Source: Firmicutes bacterium UBA4882 (GTDB lineage: Bacteria; Bacillota; UBA4882). Taken from it: a stretch of DNA of 26,443 nt. The first letter of the stretch is position 1, and each line of letters starts with the position of its first letter. The stretch is from assembly GCA_002399265.1 (NCBI GenBank), contig DHDG01000027.1, positions 4,097 to 30,539 on the forward strand, given 5' to 3'. Position numbers and translations under genes: made by a program. The notes below the pieces were generated by a model. That model did not search any database. It was not told the origin of the DNA and was given only the letters and a program-made list of their open reading frames with translations. Shown here piece by piece: positions 8,639-15,971 of the stretch.

Positions 8639-8912
8639 TTCGATATATTTGATATGAGTAGATTTGCCCAATTTATTTTTGAAGGTCATAATATTTCGAT
8701 TATGAATGGTCGTTTTGATACCGACCACCCTGACAAGGTTGCCCATAAGGGCGATTATACTGATTCCATTGTCTGAAACCCTTACTAATATCAAATATGT
8801 TTGTAATGTCAGCCCCTACTAATATTTTCAAATGACTGACCCGGATGGTAATGTAATTGAGGTAACTGGAGTCTATAAACCTAACTATCAAAAACGGTAC
8901 AGTATCTTATGA
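8639..8912 (+). pseudogene. VOC/glyoxalase-family remnant
   Basis: Two fragments in different frames resemble one vicinal-oxygen-chelate protein. The first (8639-8776) reads RFAQFIFEGHNISIMNGRF and DTDHPDKV, then stops. The second (8823-8912) reads MTDPDGNVIEVTGVYKPNY, the usual C-terminal DPDGN-IE strand with its metal-binding Glu. The middle of the domain is missing. Together with the next fragment this accounts for most of the 500 bases between the antiporter and the pseudouridine synthase. Confidence 0.6.
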
Positions 8913-9036
8913 AAGCATTGGAGTTCTTTATGATGCGGATAAAGTTATAGCAGCTATAAACCGATTAGCATATCCCGCAGCAGAAGAAATTAAAAGGTTC
9001 TTTTACGGGAGCCAATATAGCGAAGAACATTTATAA
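8893..9036 (+). pseudogene. Unidentified C-terminal gene fragment
   Basis: A 47-codon open stretch ends with a stop at 9034-9036, just before the rluF-like gene. It reads SYESIGVLYDADKVIAAINR, then LAYPAAEEIKRFFYGSQY. It has no start codon of its own and overlaps the tail of the VOC fragment in another frame. It looks like the end of a gene whose front was lost; I cannot name the family. Confidence 0.3.
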
Positions 9037-9046
9037 GGTGATAAAT

Positions 9047-9751
9047 ATGAGGATAAACAAGTTTATTAGTTCAACGGGACTATGTTCAAGAAGACAGGTT
9101 GACGAGTTAATTGAACAGGGGAAAGTAAAGATTAACGGTAATATCGCTGTGATCGGAGATAGCGTATATCCTGAGGATAGAGTAGAGGTAAATGGCAAGC
9201 TGGTAAAGTTACAAAAGACAGAGGTATATATTGCCTTAAATAAACCACCAGGTATTACTTGTACGACTGATAGGCACGTAAAAGGCAATATAATTGACTT
9301 TGTAAATCATCCTGAACGTATCTTCCCGATAGGTAGGTTAGACAAGGAGTCAGAGGGATTAATTTTACTTACCAATGATGGGGATATTGTCAATAAAATA
9401 TTGAGGAACGAAAACGACAATGAGAAGGACTATATTGTAACTGTGAATAAAGCTATCACTCCTGCCTTTATTAAGGGAATGTCAGGCAGAGTGGAGATCT
9501 ATAATCCTGTTAAGAATGAATACACTTTGACAAACCGCTGTAAAATCGAAAAAATAGACGCCAGGATATTTAAAATAACTCTTACTCAAGGACTAAATAG
9601 GCAAATAAGAAGAATGTGCAGTCACTTTGGTTATCAGGTTGTAGAATTAAAGCGAATTCGCATTATGAATATTGAATTAAAGGATTTGCCTGTAGGAAAG
9701 TGGAGAAACCTGACAGAAGAAGAGATAAAGACCTTGTTATCGATTATTTAA
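9047..9751 (+). CDS. rluF: 23S rRNA pseudouridine synthase (RluF/RluB-type)
   Basis: The 234-residue protein has an N-terminal S4 RNA-binding domain (MRINKFISSTGLCSRRQVDE, residues 1-20) and an RsuA/RluB/E/F-type catalytic domain. The catalytic Asp99 lies in GRLDKESEGLILLTNDGD, and the C-terminal motif GLNRQIRRMCSHFGY is as expected. It isomerises specific uridines in 23S rRNA; the sequence is closest in my memory to RluF, which modifies U2604, but RluB/RluE-like activity cannot be excluded. The ATG at 9047 follows AAGGTG by 6 bases; a GTG at 9038 overlaps that site. It is a single gene, intact, amid debris. Confidence 0.85.
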   Translation: MRINKFISSTGLCSRRQVDELIEQGKVKINGNIAVIGDSVYPEDRVEVNGKLVKLQKTEVYIALNKPPGITCTTDRHVKGNIIDFVNHPERIFPIGRLDKESEGLILLTNDGDIVNKILRNENDNEKDYIVTVNKAITPAFIKGMSGRVEIYNPVKNEYTLTNRCKIEKIDARIFKITLTQGLNRQIRRMCSHFGYQVVELKRIRIMNIELKDLPVGKWRNLTEEEIKTLLSII

Positions 9752-9875
9752 TATAAAGATAAAGCCGAAATAAAGGAGTAAAGCCCTGCAACCTGAAGAT
9801 ATGGTGGGCAAAATGATCTTAGGTTGACAGGTTTGAGGGAGAAAGAGAGCCCTGAGGCAGTTGGAGGGTCTGACA

Positions 9876-11141
9876 ATGAATGTTGGCTATGCCTGCCTGA
9901 CCGTTGGTGTTTCAGGAACAAAGCAACGCACCTGCATCATGAAAAATGCTACTCCGGATGTGTTGTCAACCCTTATTCGTGCCAACCTGGAAGCCTTGGA
10001 TCACATCCTGGACTACAATATCACAAACGGTATCAAACTCTTTCGTGTCAGCTCCAACATCATCCCTTTCGGTTCACATCCTGTAAATGCGCTCAAGTGG
10101 TGGGAGGATTTTCATGCTCAGCTTGAAGGATTGGGGCATAAAGCCCTCTCTAACGGTCTGCGCCTTTCCATGCACCCCGGGCAATATACCGTATTAAATT
10201 CGCCGGATGCAGGGGTGGTCCGGCAGGCAGTAGCAGATTTACGTTATCATACGCAATTTTTGGACGCCATGGGTCTTGGAAAGGAACACAAGATTGTGCT
10301 CCATATTGGCGGTACTTACGGGGACAAAAAGGCGGCCATGAAGCGCTTTACCGAGCAGTATCACCAGTTGAACGAAGACATCCGGCAGCGGCTGGTGATC
10401 GAAAATGATGACCGACATTATTCGATCTCTGAGGTGCTCGCCATCGGTCTGGCCGAAGGCATACCAGTGGTGTTTGATAATCTTCATAACCGAGTGAATC
10501 CCGACAAGGGTGGCCACCGTAACTACACGGAGATGGAATGGATCGCGGCCTGCGCGCAAACCTGGCACGCGGAGGACGGACGCCCCAAGATACATTATTC
10601 ACAGCAGGATCCGAGCAAGCGGCCGGGTTCGCATTCCGCCACGTTGGACGCGGGTGCTTTTGCAGCTTTTTGTCAGGATCTAGGCGACTGCCGAGTTGAC
10701 ATCATGGTTGAAGTGAAGGATAAAAACCTGTCCGCAGTTAAATGCGCCAATGCAATTGCTACCCCTGACATTCGACGACTGGAAAGGGAATGGAGTCGCT
10801 ATAAATATCTGGTGCTGGAGCATTCACAAAGGATCTATCTGGCAATCAGGCAACTATTGAAAGATAAGGGCGTTTATCCGGTGATCGAGTTTTATCGCTT
10901 GATTGATAAGGCTTTGATGACTCCGACCAACCCCGCCAATGCCGTCAACGCCGCTCAGCATGTCTGGGGCTATTTCAAAGATACCACTGATGAGCAGACC
11001 AGGCGCAGATTCGAAAAAAGCCTTGATCAGGTTAGTCGGGGAGAAAGCACCATTAGTTTGAAACGCCTGCTCCAGAAGCTGACTGTGGTGCAACAACAGC
11101 CATATTTGCTGGATTCTCTTTATTTTTCGGAACTGCTCTAA
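9876..11141 (+). CDS. uvsE: UV damage endonuclease UvsE/UvdE
   Basis: The 421-residue protein matches the UvdE family, TIM-barrel metalloenzymes that nick DNA 5' to UV photoproducts and start alternative excision repair. The family pattern is clear: MNVGYACL at the start, FRVSSNIIPFGSHP, SMHPGQYTVLNSP, VLHIGGTYGDK, LVIENDD, VVFDNLHNRVNP, IHYSQQD and MVEVKDKN supply the metal-binding His, Glu and Asp residues. The N-terminal catalytic domain covers about 290 residues; the remaining 130 form an additional helical tail seen in some bacterial members. GGAGGGT lies 6 bases before the ATG. Such genes are common in spore-formers exposed to UV. Confidence 0.93.
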   Translation: MNVGYACLTVGVSGTKQRTCIMKNATPDVLSTLIRANLEALDHILDYNITNGIKLFRVSSNIIPFGSHPVNALKWWEDFHAQLEGLGHKALSNGLRLSMHPGQYTVLNSPDAGVVRQAVADLRYHTQFLDAMGLGKEHKIVLHIGGTYGDKKAAMKRFTEQYHQLNEDIRQRLVIENDDRHYSISEVLAIGLAEGIPVVFDNLHNRVNPDKGGHRNYTEMEWIAACAQTWHAEDGRPKIHYSQQDPSKRPGSHSATLDAGAFAAFCQDLGDCRVDIMVEVKDKNLSAVKCANAIATPDIRRLEREWSRYKYLVLEHSQRIYLAIRQLLKDKGVYPVIEFYRLIDKALMTPTNPANAVNAAQHVWGYFKDTTDEQTRRRFEKSLDQVSRGESTISLKRLLQKLTVVQQQPYLLDSLYFSELL

Positions 11142-11143
11142 TG

Positions 11144-11767
11144 ATTGGCGCAAAGAGCATAGGATGAATGGACGACTTATTTTTGCCGAAACGGAGTTAT
11201 AAGGAGAGAACGGCTATGAAAAGTAAGTGTGCCCTTACAATCCTCAAGACTTTGTCCATACATTGATTCTTAGCATTGTCGCCAGCGCTCTGCATTCTGT
11301 CTATGCTCTTAGCGGAGGAAATTTGTTTATAGGACTATTCAACCCTGTTAACGAAAGTGTCTGGGAACATCTGAAATTTATGTTTTTTCCGTTTCTAATA
11401 TGGTGGATAGTCATGTATCTGATCAAAAACAAAAAATGCACAATACCATTAAACACATGGATTGTATCTGCGGCCTTTTCTTTAGTTGCAGCACCAATGA
11501 CTGTGGCGTTATCATTTTATAGTTATACCGGTGCCTTTGGAATTCATTCTCTGTTGATGGACATTTTCTTAGTGCCGTTAAGTTATTTTATTGCCCTGTG
11601 CATGGCCTCTCATTTTCTGGAGTATTCCAGGTCAAATAAGTGGGTGGCCATGATATCGGTTGCCGGGATTGCGGCAATATTGGCCGTATTTATCGTGTTT
11701 ACACTAAATCCACCGCATCTGCCAGTCTTCTATGACGCAGTCACTCAAACATATGGAATCTGAACTC
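11144..11767 (+). repeat. Segmental direct repeat, copy B (DUF6512-like locus)
   Basis: This is the second copy of the unit at 2602-3225. It starts three bases after the uvsE stop and ends at GAATCTGAACTC. Its leader has one extra base, and the gene start has lost one base, so total length is unchanged. The terminator of copy A is not included. Confidence 0.9.
11216..11763 (+). pseudogene. Frameshifted DUF6512-like copy
   Basis: The original ATG at 11216 has its ribosome binding site but leads to only 16 codons, because one base is missing near 11250 relative to copy A. The rest of the membrane protein stays open in another frame, from a possible GTG at 11227, and would give a 178-residue protein with a changed first ten residues. 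The C-terminus reads three codons longer because the copy A stop TAG is TAT here. It is either a pseudogene or rescued by the GTG, which lacks a good ribosome binding site. It shares membrane topology with copy A. Confidence 0.75.
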
Positions 11768-11771
11768 GAAA

Positions 11772-11819
11772 AACGCTACTCCGCCAGTTTGCCCTAAAAC
11801 CGATATTAAAGCGGGTATG
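11772..11819 (+). pseudogene. Scrap similar to the end of the amidohydrolase gene
   Basis: GATATTAAAGCGGGTATG and the bases before it resemble 2406-2460 of the amidohydrolase gene (the LKPDIKAGM region) with small indels. The rest of the gene is absent. The similarity is short, and its divergence suggests a related gene rather than a recent copy. Confidence 0.3.
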
Positions 11820-11886
11820 TCCTGCTGTTGAACTACTTACTCAGATTATTGTATCGATAAAATAGCCTTAGGCCGAAAATCTAATG

Positions 11887-11938
11887 GAACAAGGCACCCT
11901 GCGTTCAAATTCGCGTAGAGTGCCTTGTTCGTTTTTTT
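11887..11938 (+). terminator. Rho-independent terminator
   Basis: GAACAAGGCAC pairs with GTGCCTTGTTC, with inner pairing of a TGCG/CGCG type, followed by seven Ts. It separates the uvsE/DUF6512 copy B segment from the arsenic locus. Confidence 0.85.
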
Positions 11939-11954
11939 ATATGAGCCATATAAT
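11925..11954 (+). promoter_or_regulatory. Candidate arsR promoter
   Basis: TTGTTC (11925-11930) and TATAAT (11949-11954) are separated by 18 bases and lie just upstream of the arsR start. The -35 overlaps the preceding terminator. This is a sigma-A-type call by eye. Confidence 0.4.
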
Positions 11955-11968
11955 ACATAATAGAATAT

Positions 11969-11989
11969 ATCGAAATTCATAGATTTGAG
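11969..11989 (+). promoter_or_regulatory. Candidate ArsR operator
   Basis: ATCGAAAT-TCATA-GATTTGAG is an imperfect palindrome between the -10 and the arsR ribosome binding site, a usual place for ArsR repressor binding. Six of eight arm positions pair. It is inferred from position and symmetry only. Confidence 0.35.
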
Positions 11990-12014
11990 GTGTCAAGATG
12001 GACTATTATTTGGA

Positions 12015-12037
12015 AAACGCAAAGGTGTTCAAGGCGT
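12015..12037 (+). repeat. 23-bp direct repeat, left copy
   Basis: This stretch of arsR begins AAACGCAAAGG and ends AAGGCGT. It is repeated exactly at 12912-12934 and bounds the insertion. Confidence 0.9.
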
Positions 12038-12075
12038 AAGCCGATCCTAACGAGCAAGCATTCCGGGGTGCTACA

Positions 12076-12234
12076 ATGGACTTTTTGCTTCGCAGACCGT
12101 TACACTTTCTCCGACTGCGTTTTGTTACACTTTTAGATTACACCAAACAGGAGTTTTGGTGTACAGAAAGAAAAGAAGAAGCGAAGCAATACAGAAAACT
12201 GACTCATAAGTATGTCTTAATCAAGGAGAAGTAA
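12076..12234 (+). CDS. Small ORF, 52 aa, unknown
   Basis: The frame starts MDFLLRRPLHFLRLRF and ends with a basic, Lys-rich tail, RKLTHKYVLIKEK, five bases before the next gene. No ribosome binding site is clear at the ATG. The tail looks like the end of a larger protein, so this may be a remnant rather than a gene. The ribosome binding site of the next gene lies inside it. Confidence 0.3.
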   Translation: MDFLLRRPLHFLRLRFVTLLDYTKQEFWCTERKEEAKQYRKLTHKYVLIKEK

Positions 12235-12238
12235 GAAA

Positions 12239-12772
12239 ATGATCTCAATTCTATTAAACGGTCCTTCGTCTGCGGGGAAATCCTCTATTGCGAAAATGCT
12301 CAGAGAGATATTTTATAATGATTCTGGTTTGGAATACAAAATCATAGCTTTGGATGATTATTTAGAAATGTCCGCCGAGGAATCAATCTGGGAGGATGAT
12401 GTTTTTAAGACGACTTCCTTGATGTGCAAGGATATAATGCAGTCATTAGATGACGGACATGGTGTGATTCTCGATCATGTGATGACAAGTGAAAGAATTT
12501 ATCAATCTGTCATGTCTGCATTGCCGGAAAACAGTGTGATGAAGGTGCTTGTGACATGTAGCCTTGAGATACTAAGAAAACGAGAAGAAGATAGGGGTAG
12601 CCGCTGCGCTGGATCAGCAGAGGCTTCATTGCTATATCTGTTTCCGAAGGATGGGTATGATATTTCAGTTGATACCGGCGAATTATCAACTGAAGGTGCG
12701 GTAGATGCAATTGTTAGCTGGATGAAACAGGCCAAACAGACAAACTTCAGTTTGTCGACATGTTCCCTATAA
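12239..12772 (+). CDS. Chloramphenicol phosphotransferase-like kinase
   Basis: The 177-residue protein is a small P-loop kinase of the CPT-like family. Walker A is GPSSAGKSS (residues 8-16); ALDDYLEM (37-44) holds the candidate base Asp; GVILDHVM and RKREEDRGSRCAGSAEASL followed by LFPKDGYDISVDTG are family hallmarks. The founding member phosphorylates chloramphenicol, but many relatives have other or unknown substrates, so resistance should not be assumed. AAGGAG lies 11 bases before the ATG. The gene sits within the insertion that splits arsR and is followed by a scrap of the 174-aa protein gene. Confidence 0.85.
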   Translation: MISILLNGPSSAGKSSIAKMLREIFYNDSGLEYKIIALDDYLEMSAEESIWEDDVFKTTSLMCKDIMQSLDDGHGVILDHVMTSERIYQSVMSALPENSVMKVLVTCSLEILRKREEDRGSRCAGSAEASLLYLFPKDGYDISVDTGELSTEGAVDAIVSWMKQAKQTNFSLSTCSL

Positions 12773-12795
12773 CGGGCAACCGATTTACACCGCTA

Positions 12796-12910
12796 GATGA
12801 CCCAGCAGATTCATGCCTGCATGGGAAGGCGGTTGCCTTTAGGGGACAAGGTTATTCTTGAACTGGAAGATGGCACAAAAGAGAGTGTTCCCATTGAGGA
12901 TTATAGAAAA
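12796..12910 (+). pseudogene. Internally deleted fragment of the 174-aa protein gene
   Basis: Bases 12796-12840 match 5069-5113, and 12841-12910 match about 5320-5389, with a few substitutions. The intervening 200 bases are missing, the join lying in a short G-rich stretch (TTTAGGGGACAAGG). The start and end of the gene are also missing. It abuts the right copy of the arsR repeat. Confidence 0.85.
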
Positions 12911-12911
12911 G

Positions 12912-12934
12912 AAACGCAAAGGTGTTCAAGGCGT
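12912..12934 (+). repeat. 23-bp direct repeat, right copy
   Basis: Exact second copy of 12015-12037; it leads straight into the remainder of arsR. Confidence 0.9.
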
Positions 12935-13226
12935 TGGGTGACCCCAAGAGGACGATGATTGTTGATATGCTCTCCTGCGAAGAGTTATGCGCCTGCGACA
13001 TTCTTGAGAAGTTTGAAATGTCCCAATCTGCTCTGTCGCATCATATGAAGATTCTGCGTAAATGTGGATTGGTCAAAGGTCGCGAGGAGGGGAAATGGAC
13101 GTACTACTCATTAGATGATGATACTATTGTTAAAACAAAACAGTTTTCGCATGCCATTACATCCGATAAGGAGAATTGCATTTGCAGAGGGAGCAAAAAT
13201 TGCTGCAAGGAGTGCGAAGAAAATGA

Positions 13227-14085
13227 ATAAATGCTGCTGTTCTTCCGATAATTGCTGCGGGCATCCTGATTGGGAAGTATCTGCCCGGCATTCCGGCGGT
13301 TTTGGAAAAGCTCCAATATGCAGGACAGAACCTCCCCATCGCCGTACTCATTTGGATTATGATTTTCCCCATGATGATGAAAATTGATTTCCAATCCATC
13401 AAGAATGTGAGAAAAAACCCTTTGGGTATCCTCATATCAACCGGCAGCAGTTGGCTGATCAAACCATTCTTGATGTTTGGGCTGGCAACCCTGTTTTTCA
13501 AAGTCATCTTCCAATCCTTCATTCCAGCCGGTCTGGCACAGGACTTCGTAACAGGCGCAGTATTGTTGGGCGTAGCACCCTGCACTGCGATGGTGTTCGT
13601 ATGGAGCCATCTGACTAAAGGCGACCCGGCGCATACGCTTGTGCAGGTTTCGGTAAATGACCTGCTGATTCTAGTACTGTTTGTGCCGCTGGTACAACTC
13701 TTGTTGGGGGTAAATGGCGTTACGATTCCTTGGGATACACTCTTCTTTTCTATCGTATTATTCGTTGTCGTTCCGCTGGCTGGCGGCGCACTCACACGCT
13801 TTTTGATGATAAAGAAAAAAGGCATAGAGTATTTCAATGAAAAGTTCCTTCCTAAGTTTAACGGCATCACGACCTTAGGGCTTTTGCTCACCCTAATCAT
13901 CATCTTTTCTTTCCAAGGCGACATCATTTTGGAGCAACCTCTATATGTTTTGCTGATTGCGGTTCCGTTGATTCTGCGCCTGTACGGTGGGAGTACTGAC
14001 TGAAGTCCCCGTCATGCTTTTGCTGGTGCGCTTTGTCAATAGGACCCGCCACTGGTTCCCTAAGCCGATGGCTGATAGTAAATAA
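13227..14085 (+). pseudogene. acr3: Acr3-type arsenite exporter, damaged at both ends
   Basis: The main frame encodes membrane helices of the ACR3 family: IAAGILIGKYLPGIP, IAVLIWIMIFPMMMKIDF and the diagnostic GVAPCTAMVFVWSHLTKGDP with its conserved Cys. The frame is open only from just after a TGA at 13224, with no proper start; a MNKCCCSSDNCC start at 13223 lies in another frame, as if an upstream gene had been fused to it by deletion. At the other end the frame reads IAVPLILRLYGGSTD and stops, while the true C-terminus, EVPVMLLLVRFVNRTRHWFP, follows in another frame (13987-14085). The segment between, which in the family carries the conserved Glu-containing helix, is missing. It should not transport arsenite. 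Confidence 0.85.
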
Positions 14086-14148
14086 TTATACTGAATGAGT
14101 TGTTTTCTGGAGAAAGTAGAGAATCAGGACAAATGGGTTCAGCTTTGA

Positions 14149-14631
14149 GAGCAGGTCGGGTATTGTGGGTGGCGCTGCAAAAAATTCAGCTTTGGTCGGG
14201 GGCCAGAAACCGAGTATTCAAACCCTTTCCCAACACTTACTGCTCTAAATGCTTTCCGATTTAGCAATTATTGCAACAATGAACCTGCACTTGACAAAGC
14301 CGTTGATTTTTTGCTGGAACATTGGAGGATTCGGAAACCTATCGGCCCTTGCCATTATGGAATTGGCACATTATTTATGCAGGTCGAATATCCATTCCGA
14401 AACTACAACCTCTTTGTGTATGTCTATGTTTTATCCTTTTACAAACAGGCAAGGGCGGATAAACGGTTTCTCGAAGCCTTGGAAGCGCTGAAATCGAAAA
14501 CGGTGGATGGGCAGATTGTAGTTGAGCGCGTAGTTCCGAAGCTGGCTGGGCTATCTTTTTGTAAAAAGGGCAAGACAAGTGCTTTGGCAACCAAACGCTA
14601 TAATGAGATTGCGCGAAACCTTCAAATATAG
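14149..14631 (+). pseudogene. C-terminal remnant of an alpha-toroid (prenyltransferase-like) protein
   Basis: An open frame of 160 codons begins without a start codon after a TGA at 14146. It contains FGRGPETEYSNPFPTLTALN, AVDFLLEHWRIRKPIGPCHY, and YPFRNYNLFVYVYVLSFYKQ. The repeated helix pattern with aromatic residues recalls the terpene cyclase/prenyltransferase toroid fold of several uncharacterised clostridial proteins. The N-terminal half is missing; bases 14098-14148 read in a different frame may be part of it. The family is tentative, the truncation is clear. Confidence 0.55.
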
Positions 14632-14720
14632 AGATAGATTATGGGTCAAGTTCTTTTTGCAGACTATATATGAGTCAGCGGATGATGAATCAATACAAGG
14701 TGAGGCAAGGGGATTAAGGA

Positions 14721-15524
14721 ATGAAATACTTGATATTAGATGGCTGCCCCAGAAAGGGGAACACATGGAAAGTCACAGAAGCTGCCATTGAACAGATCAA
14801 AGAGCAGTACCCTGATTCAGAGTTTGAAGAGTTGAACATATATGATCAAGACCTTCCGTTTTGTACCGGATGCAGCAACTGTTTTCGCATCGGGCATGAA
14901 AAATGTCCGCATTACGGCATCATCGGAAACATTATCGAGAAAATGGAGCGCGCGGACGGAGTGATCGTATGCTCAACTACTTATAACTGGAGAGAAACTT
15001 CCGTACTCAAGAATCTGTTTGATCATTTTTGCTTCATGCTACATCGGCCACATTTATTTCGTGGAAAGGCTCTGGTAATAACAACAACAGGTGGAACCGG
15101 CGCTGGCAAAAGTGCTAAGAGCATTGCGTCGACTCTTTTGGGAATCGGACTTAACCGCTGCTACAGACTTAGTATTGCCGCAATCAGTTGGAACGCATAT
15201 GTGCCTGGCGCGAGGGAATTAAGGAAGATATCCAAAAAGACGAGCCGGTTTGCCAAGGATGTTCGATCCCGGAAGTTACATGCCCCATCGCTTCTGTCGC
15301 TCATACCCTACAACATTATGAGAGGAATGGGACAGAATTATGCTCCCGGTTCCGAGTATCCGACGGCAGACGGCGTGTTCTGGACTGACGCCGCAAGAAA
15401 AGGATATGCGTACTTTCCGGAAGTGCGTTTATCACTTGTGAAAAGAGCATTTGGACAGATGTTTTACACAATAGGGAAGACCCTTGGAGGACAAAAGTCC
15501 TTGCTGGTAACATACAAAAAATGA
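14721..15524 (+). CDS. Flavodoxin-fold NAD(P)H/FMN reductase (iron-sulfur flavoprotein-like)
   Basis: The 267-residue protein starts MKYLILDGCPRKGNTWKV, the FMN-phosphate-binding loop of the NADPH-dependent FMN reductase family. The segment CTGCSNCFRIGHEKCPH (residues about 48-64) has the spaced cysteines seen in iron-sulfur flavoproteins, though the spacing need not bind a cluster. DGVIVCSTTYNWRETSVLKN is the second flavin-contact region. The C-terminal 100 residues, rich in basic and aromatic residues, are an extension beyond the usual 180-200. It probably passes electrons to an unknown acceptor in the cytoplasm. The stop lies 17 bases before a long inverted repeat. Confidence 0.82.
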   Translation: MKYLILDGCPRKGNTWKVTEAAIEQIKEQYPDSEFEELNIYDQDLPFCTGCSNCFRIGHEKCPHYGIIGNIIEKMERADGVIVCSTTYNWRETSVLKNLFDHFCFMLHRPHLFRGKALVITTTGGTGAGKSAKSIASTLLGIGLNRCYRLSIAAISWNAYVPGARELRKISKKTSRFAKDVRSRKLHAPSLLSLIPYNIMRGMGQNYAPGSEYPTADGVFWTDAARKGYAYFPEVRLSLVKRAFGQMFYTIGKTLGGQKSLLVTYKK

Positions 15525-15540
15525 CCAGAAGACGCGGGCA

Positions 15541-15613
15541 GACGCGGGGACGGTTCATCCGTCTCTCTGTGCCAGGCCGAGAAAAGCCAGGACGGATGAA
15601 TCGTCCCCGTGTC
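15541..15613. repeat. GGGGACGGTTC-type inverted repeat, copy 1
   Basis: Left arm 15541-15563 and right arm 15591-15613 pair at 21 of 23 positions around a 27-base loop. It shares the GGGGACGGTTC core with hairpins at 22025 and 25881. It lies between two genes and may act as a terminator for the upstream one, although no T-run follows. Confidence 0.85.
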
Positions 15614-15628
15614 TTCCTTGGCGGTATC

Positions 15629-15940
15629 ATGCCTTTTGATTTCAGGAAAGAGTATAAAGAGAATTATATGCCAAAGAGTAAGCCAGAAATTGTGGATGTT
15701 CCGAAGGCCAATTACATTGCCGTGCGTGGTAAAGGTAATCCAAACGAAGAAGGAGGCGCTTATCAAAAAGCGCTAGGCGTCCTATATGCGGTGGCCTATA
15801 CACTGAAAATGAGTTCCAAGAGTGATTATAAGTTCTGGTGGCAAGGCGGAGCAAACGGTATGAACTATGATCGGAAAGACCTCTTGCATGCTGCAGTACA
15901 GGAAGGGCATTTTATGAGGACAGGTCGAAACAAGGGATAA
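15629..15940 (+). pseudogene. GyrI-like small-molecule-binding protein, truncated
   Basis: The first 70 residues look like the start of a GyrI-like single-domain protein: MPFDFRKEYKENYMPKSKPE, VPKANYIAVRGKGNPNEEGG and LGVLYAVAYTLKMSSKSDYK. After this the sequence jumps to FWWQGG and then to a C-terminus unlike the family (HFMRTGRNKG). I infer an internal deletion and a frameshift that removed more than half of the usual length of about 200 residues. No good ribosome binding site precedes the ATG, and the inverted repeat begins right upstream, so the promoter may also be gone. Confidence 0.65.
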
Positions 15941-15971
15941 TGCTTTGCATTCTGAAAGGGGGAGGGACGAA

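Larger units (their letters stand above)
12038..12934 (+). mobile_element. 897-bp insertion within arsR
   Basis: This segment separates the two arsR parts and ends in the second copy of the 23-bp repeat. It contains a short ORF, an intact kinase gene and a scrap of another gene. It has no transposase, integrase or evident terminal inverted repeats. The repeat is longer than typical transposon target duplications, so recombination through a short duplicated sequence or capture by an unknown mechanism is equally possible. Confidence 0.5.
11998..13230 (+). pseudogene. arsR: arsR arsenic repressor, interrupted by insertion
   Basis: The first 13 codons, MDYYLENAKVFKA, stand at 11998-12036 after GAGGTG and then hit TAA. 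The rest of the gene resumes at 12919 as AKVFKALGDPKRTMIVDML and runs to 13230. Removing the sequence between the two copies of the shared 23-bp repeat restores a continuous 111-residue ArsR/SmtB-family protein with the winged helix (CDILEKFEMSQSALSHHMKI). The expected metal-site cysteines occur in CEELCACDIL, and a Cys-rich end follows (CICRGSKNCCKECEENE). In this window the gene is split; a GTG at 12922 could still start a nearly full DNA-binding domain, but no ribosome binding site is evident. Confidence 0.85.

Noticed and set aside
10239..10595. 118-codon - strand frame inside uvsE
   Set aside because: The + strand carries the full set of UvsE motifs across the same bases.
12038..12934. 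Reading the arsR insertion as a standard insertion sequence
   Set aside because: It has no transposase and no terminal inverted repeats, and the direct repeat of 23 bp is too long for the common IS families.
13157..13927. 256-codon open frame on the - strand over acr3
   Set aside because: It lies opposite the Acr3 frame, whose family motifs are clear, and shows no family features of its own.
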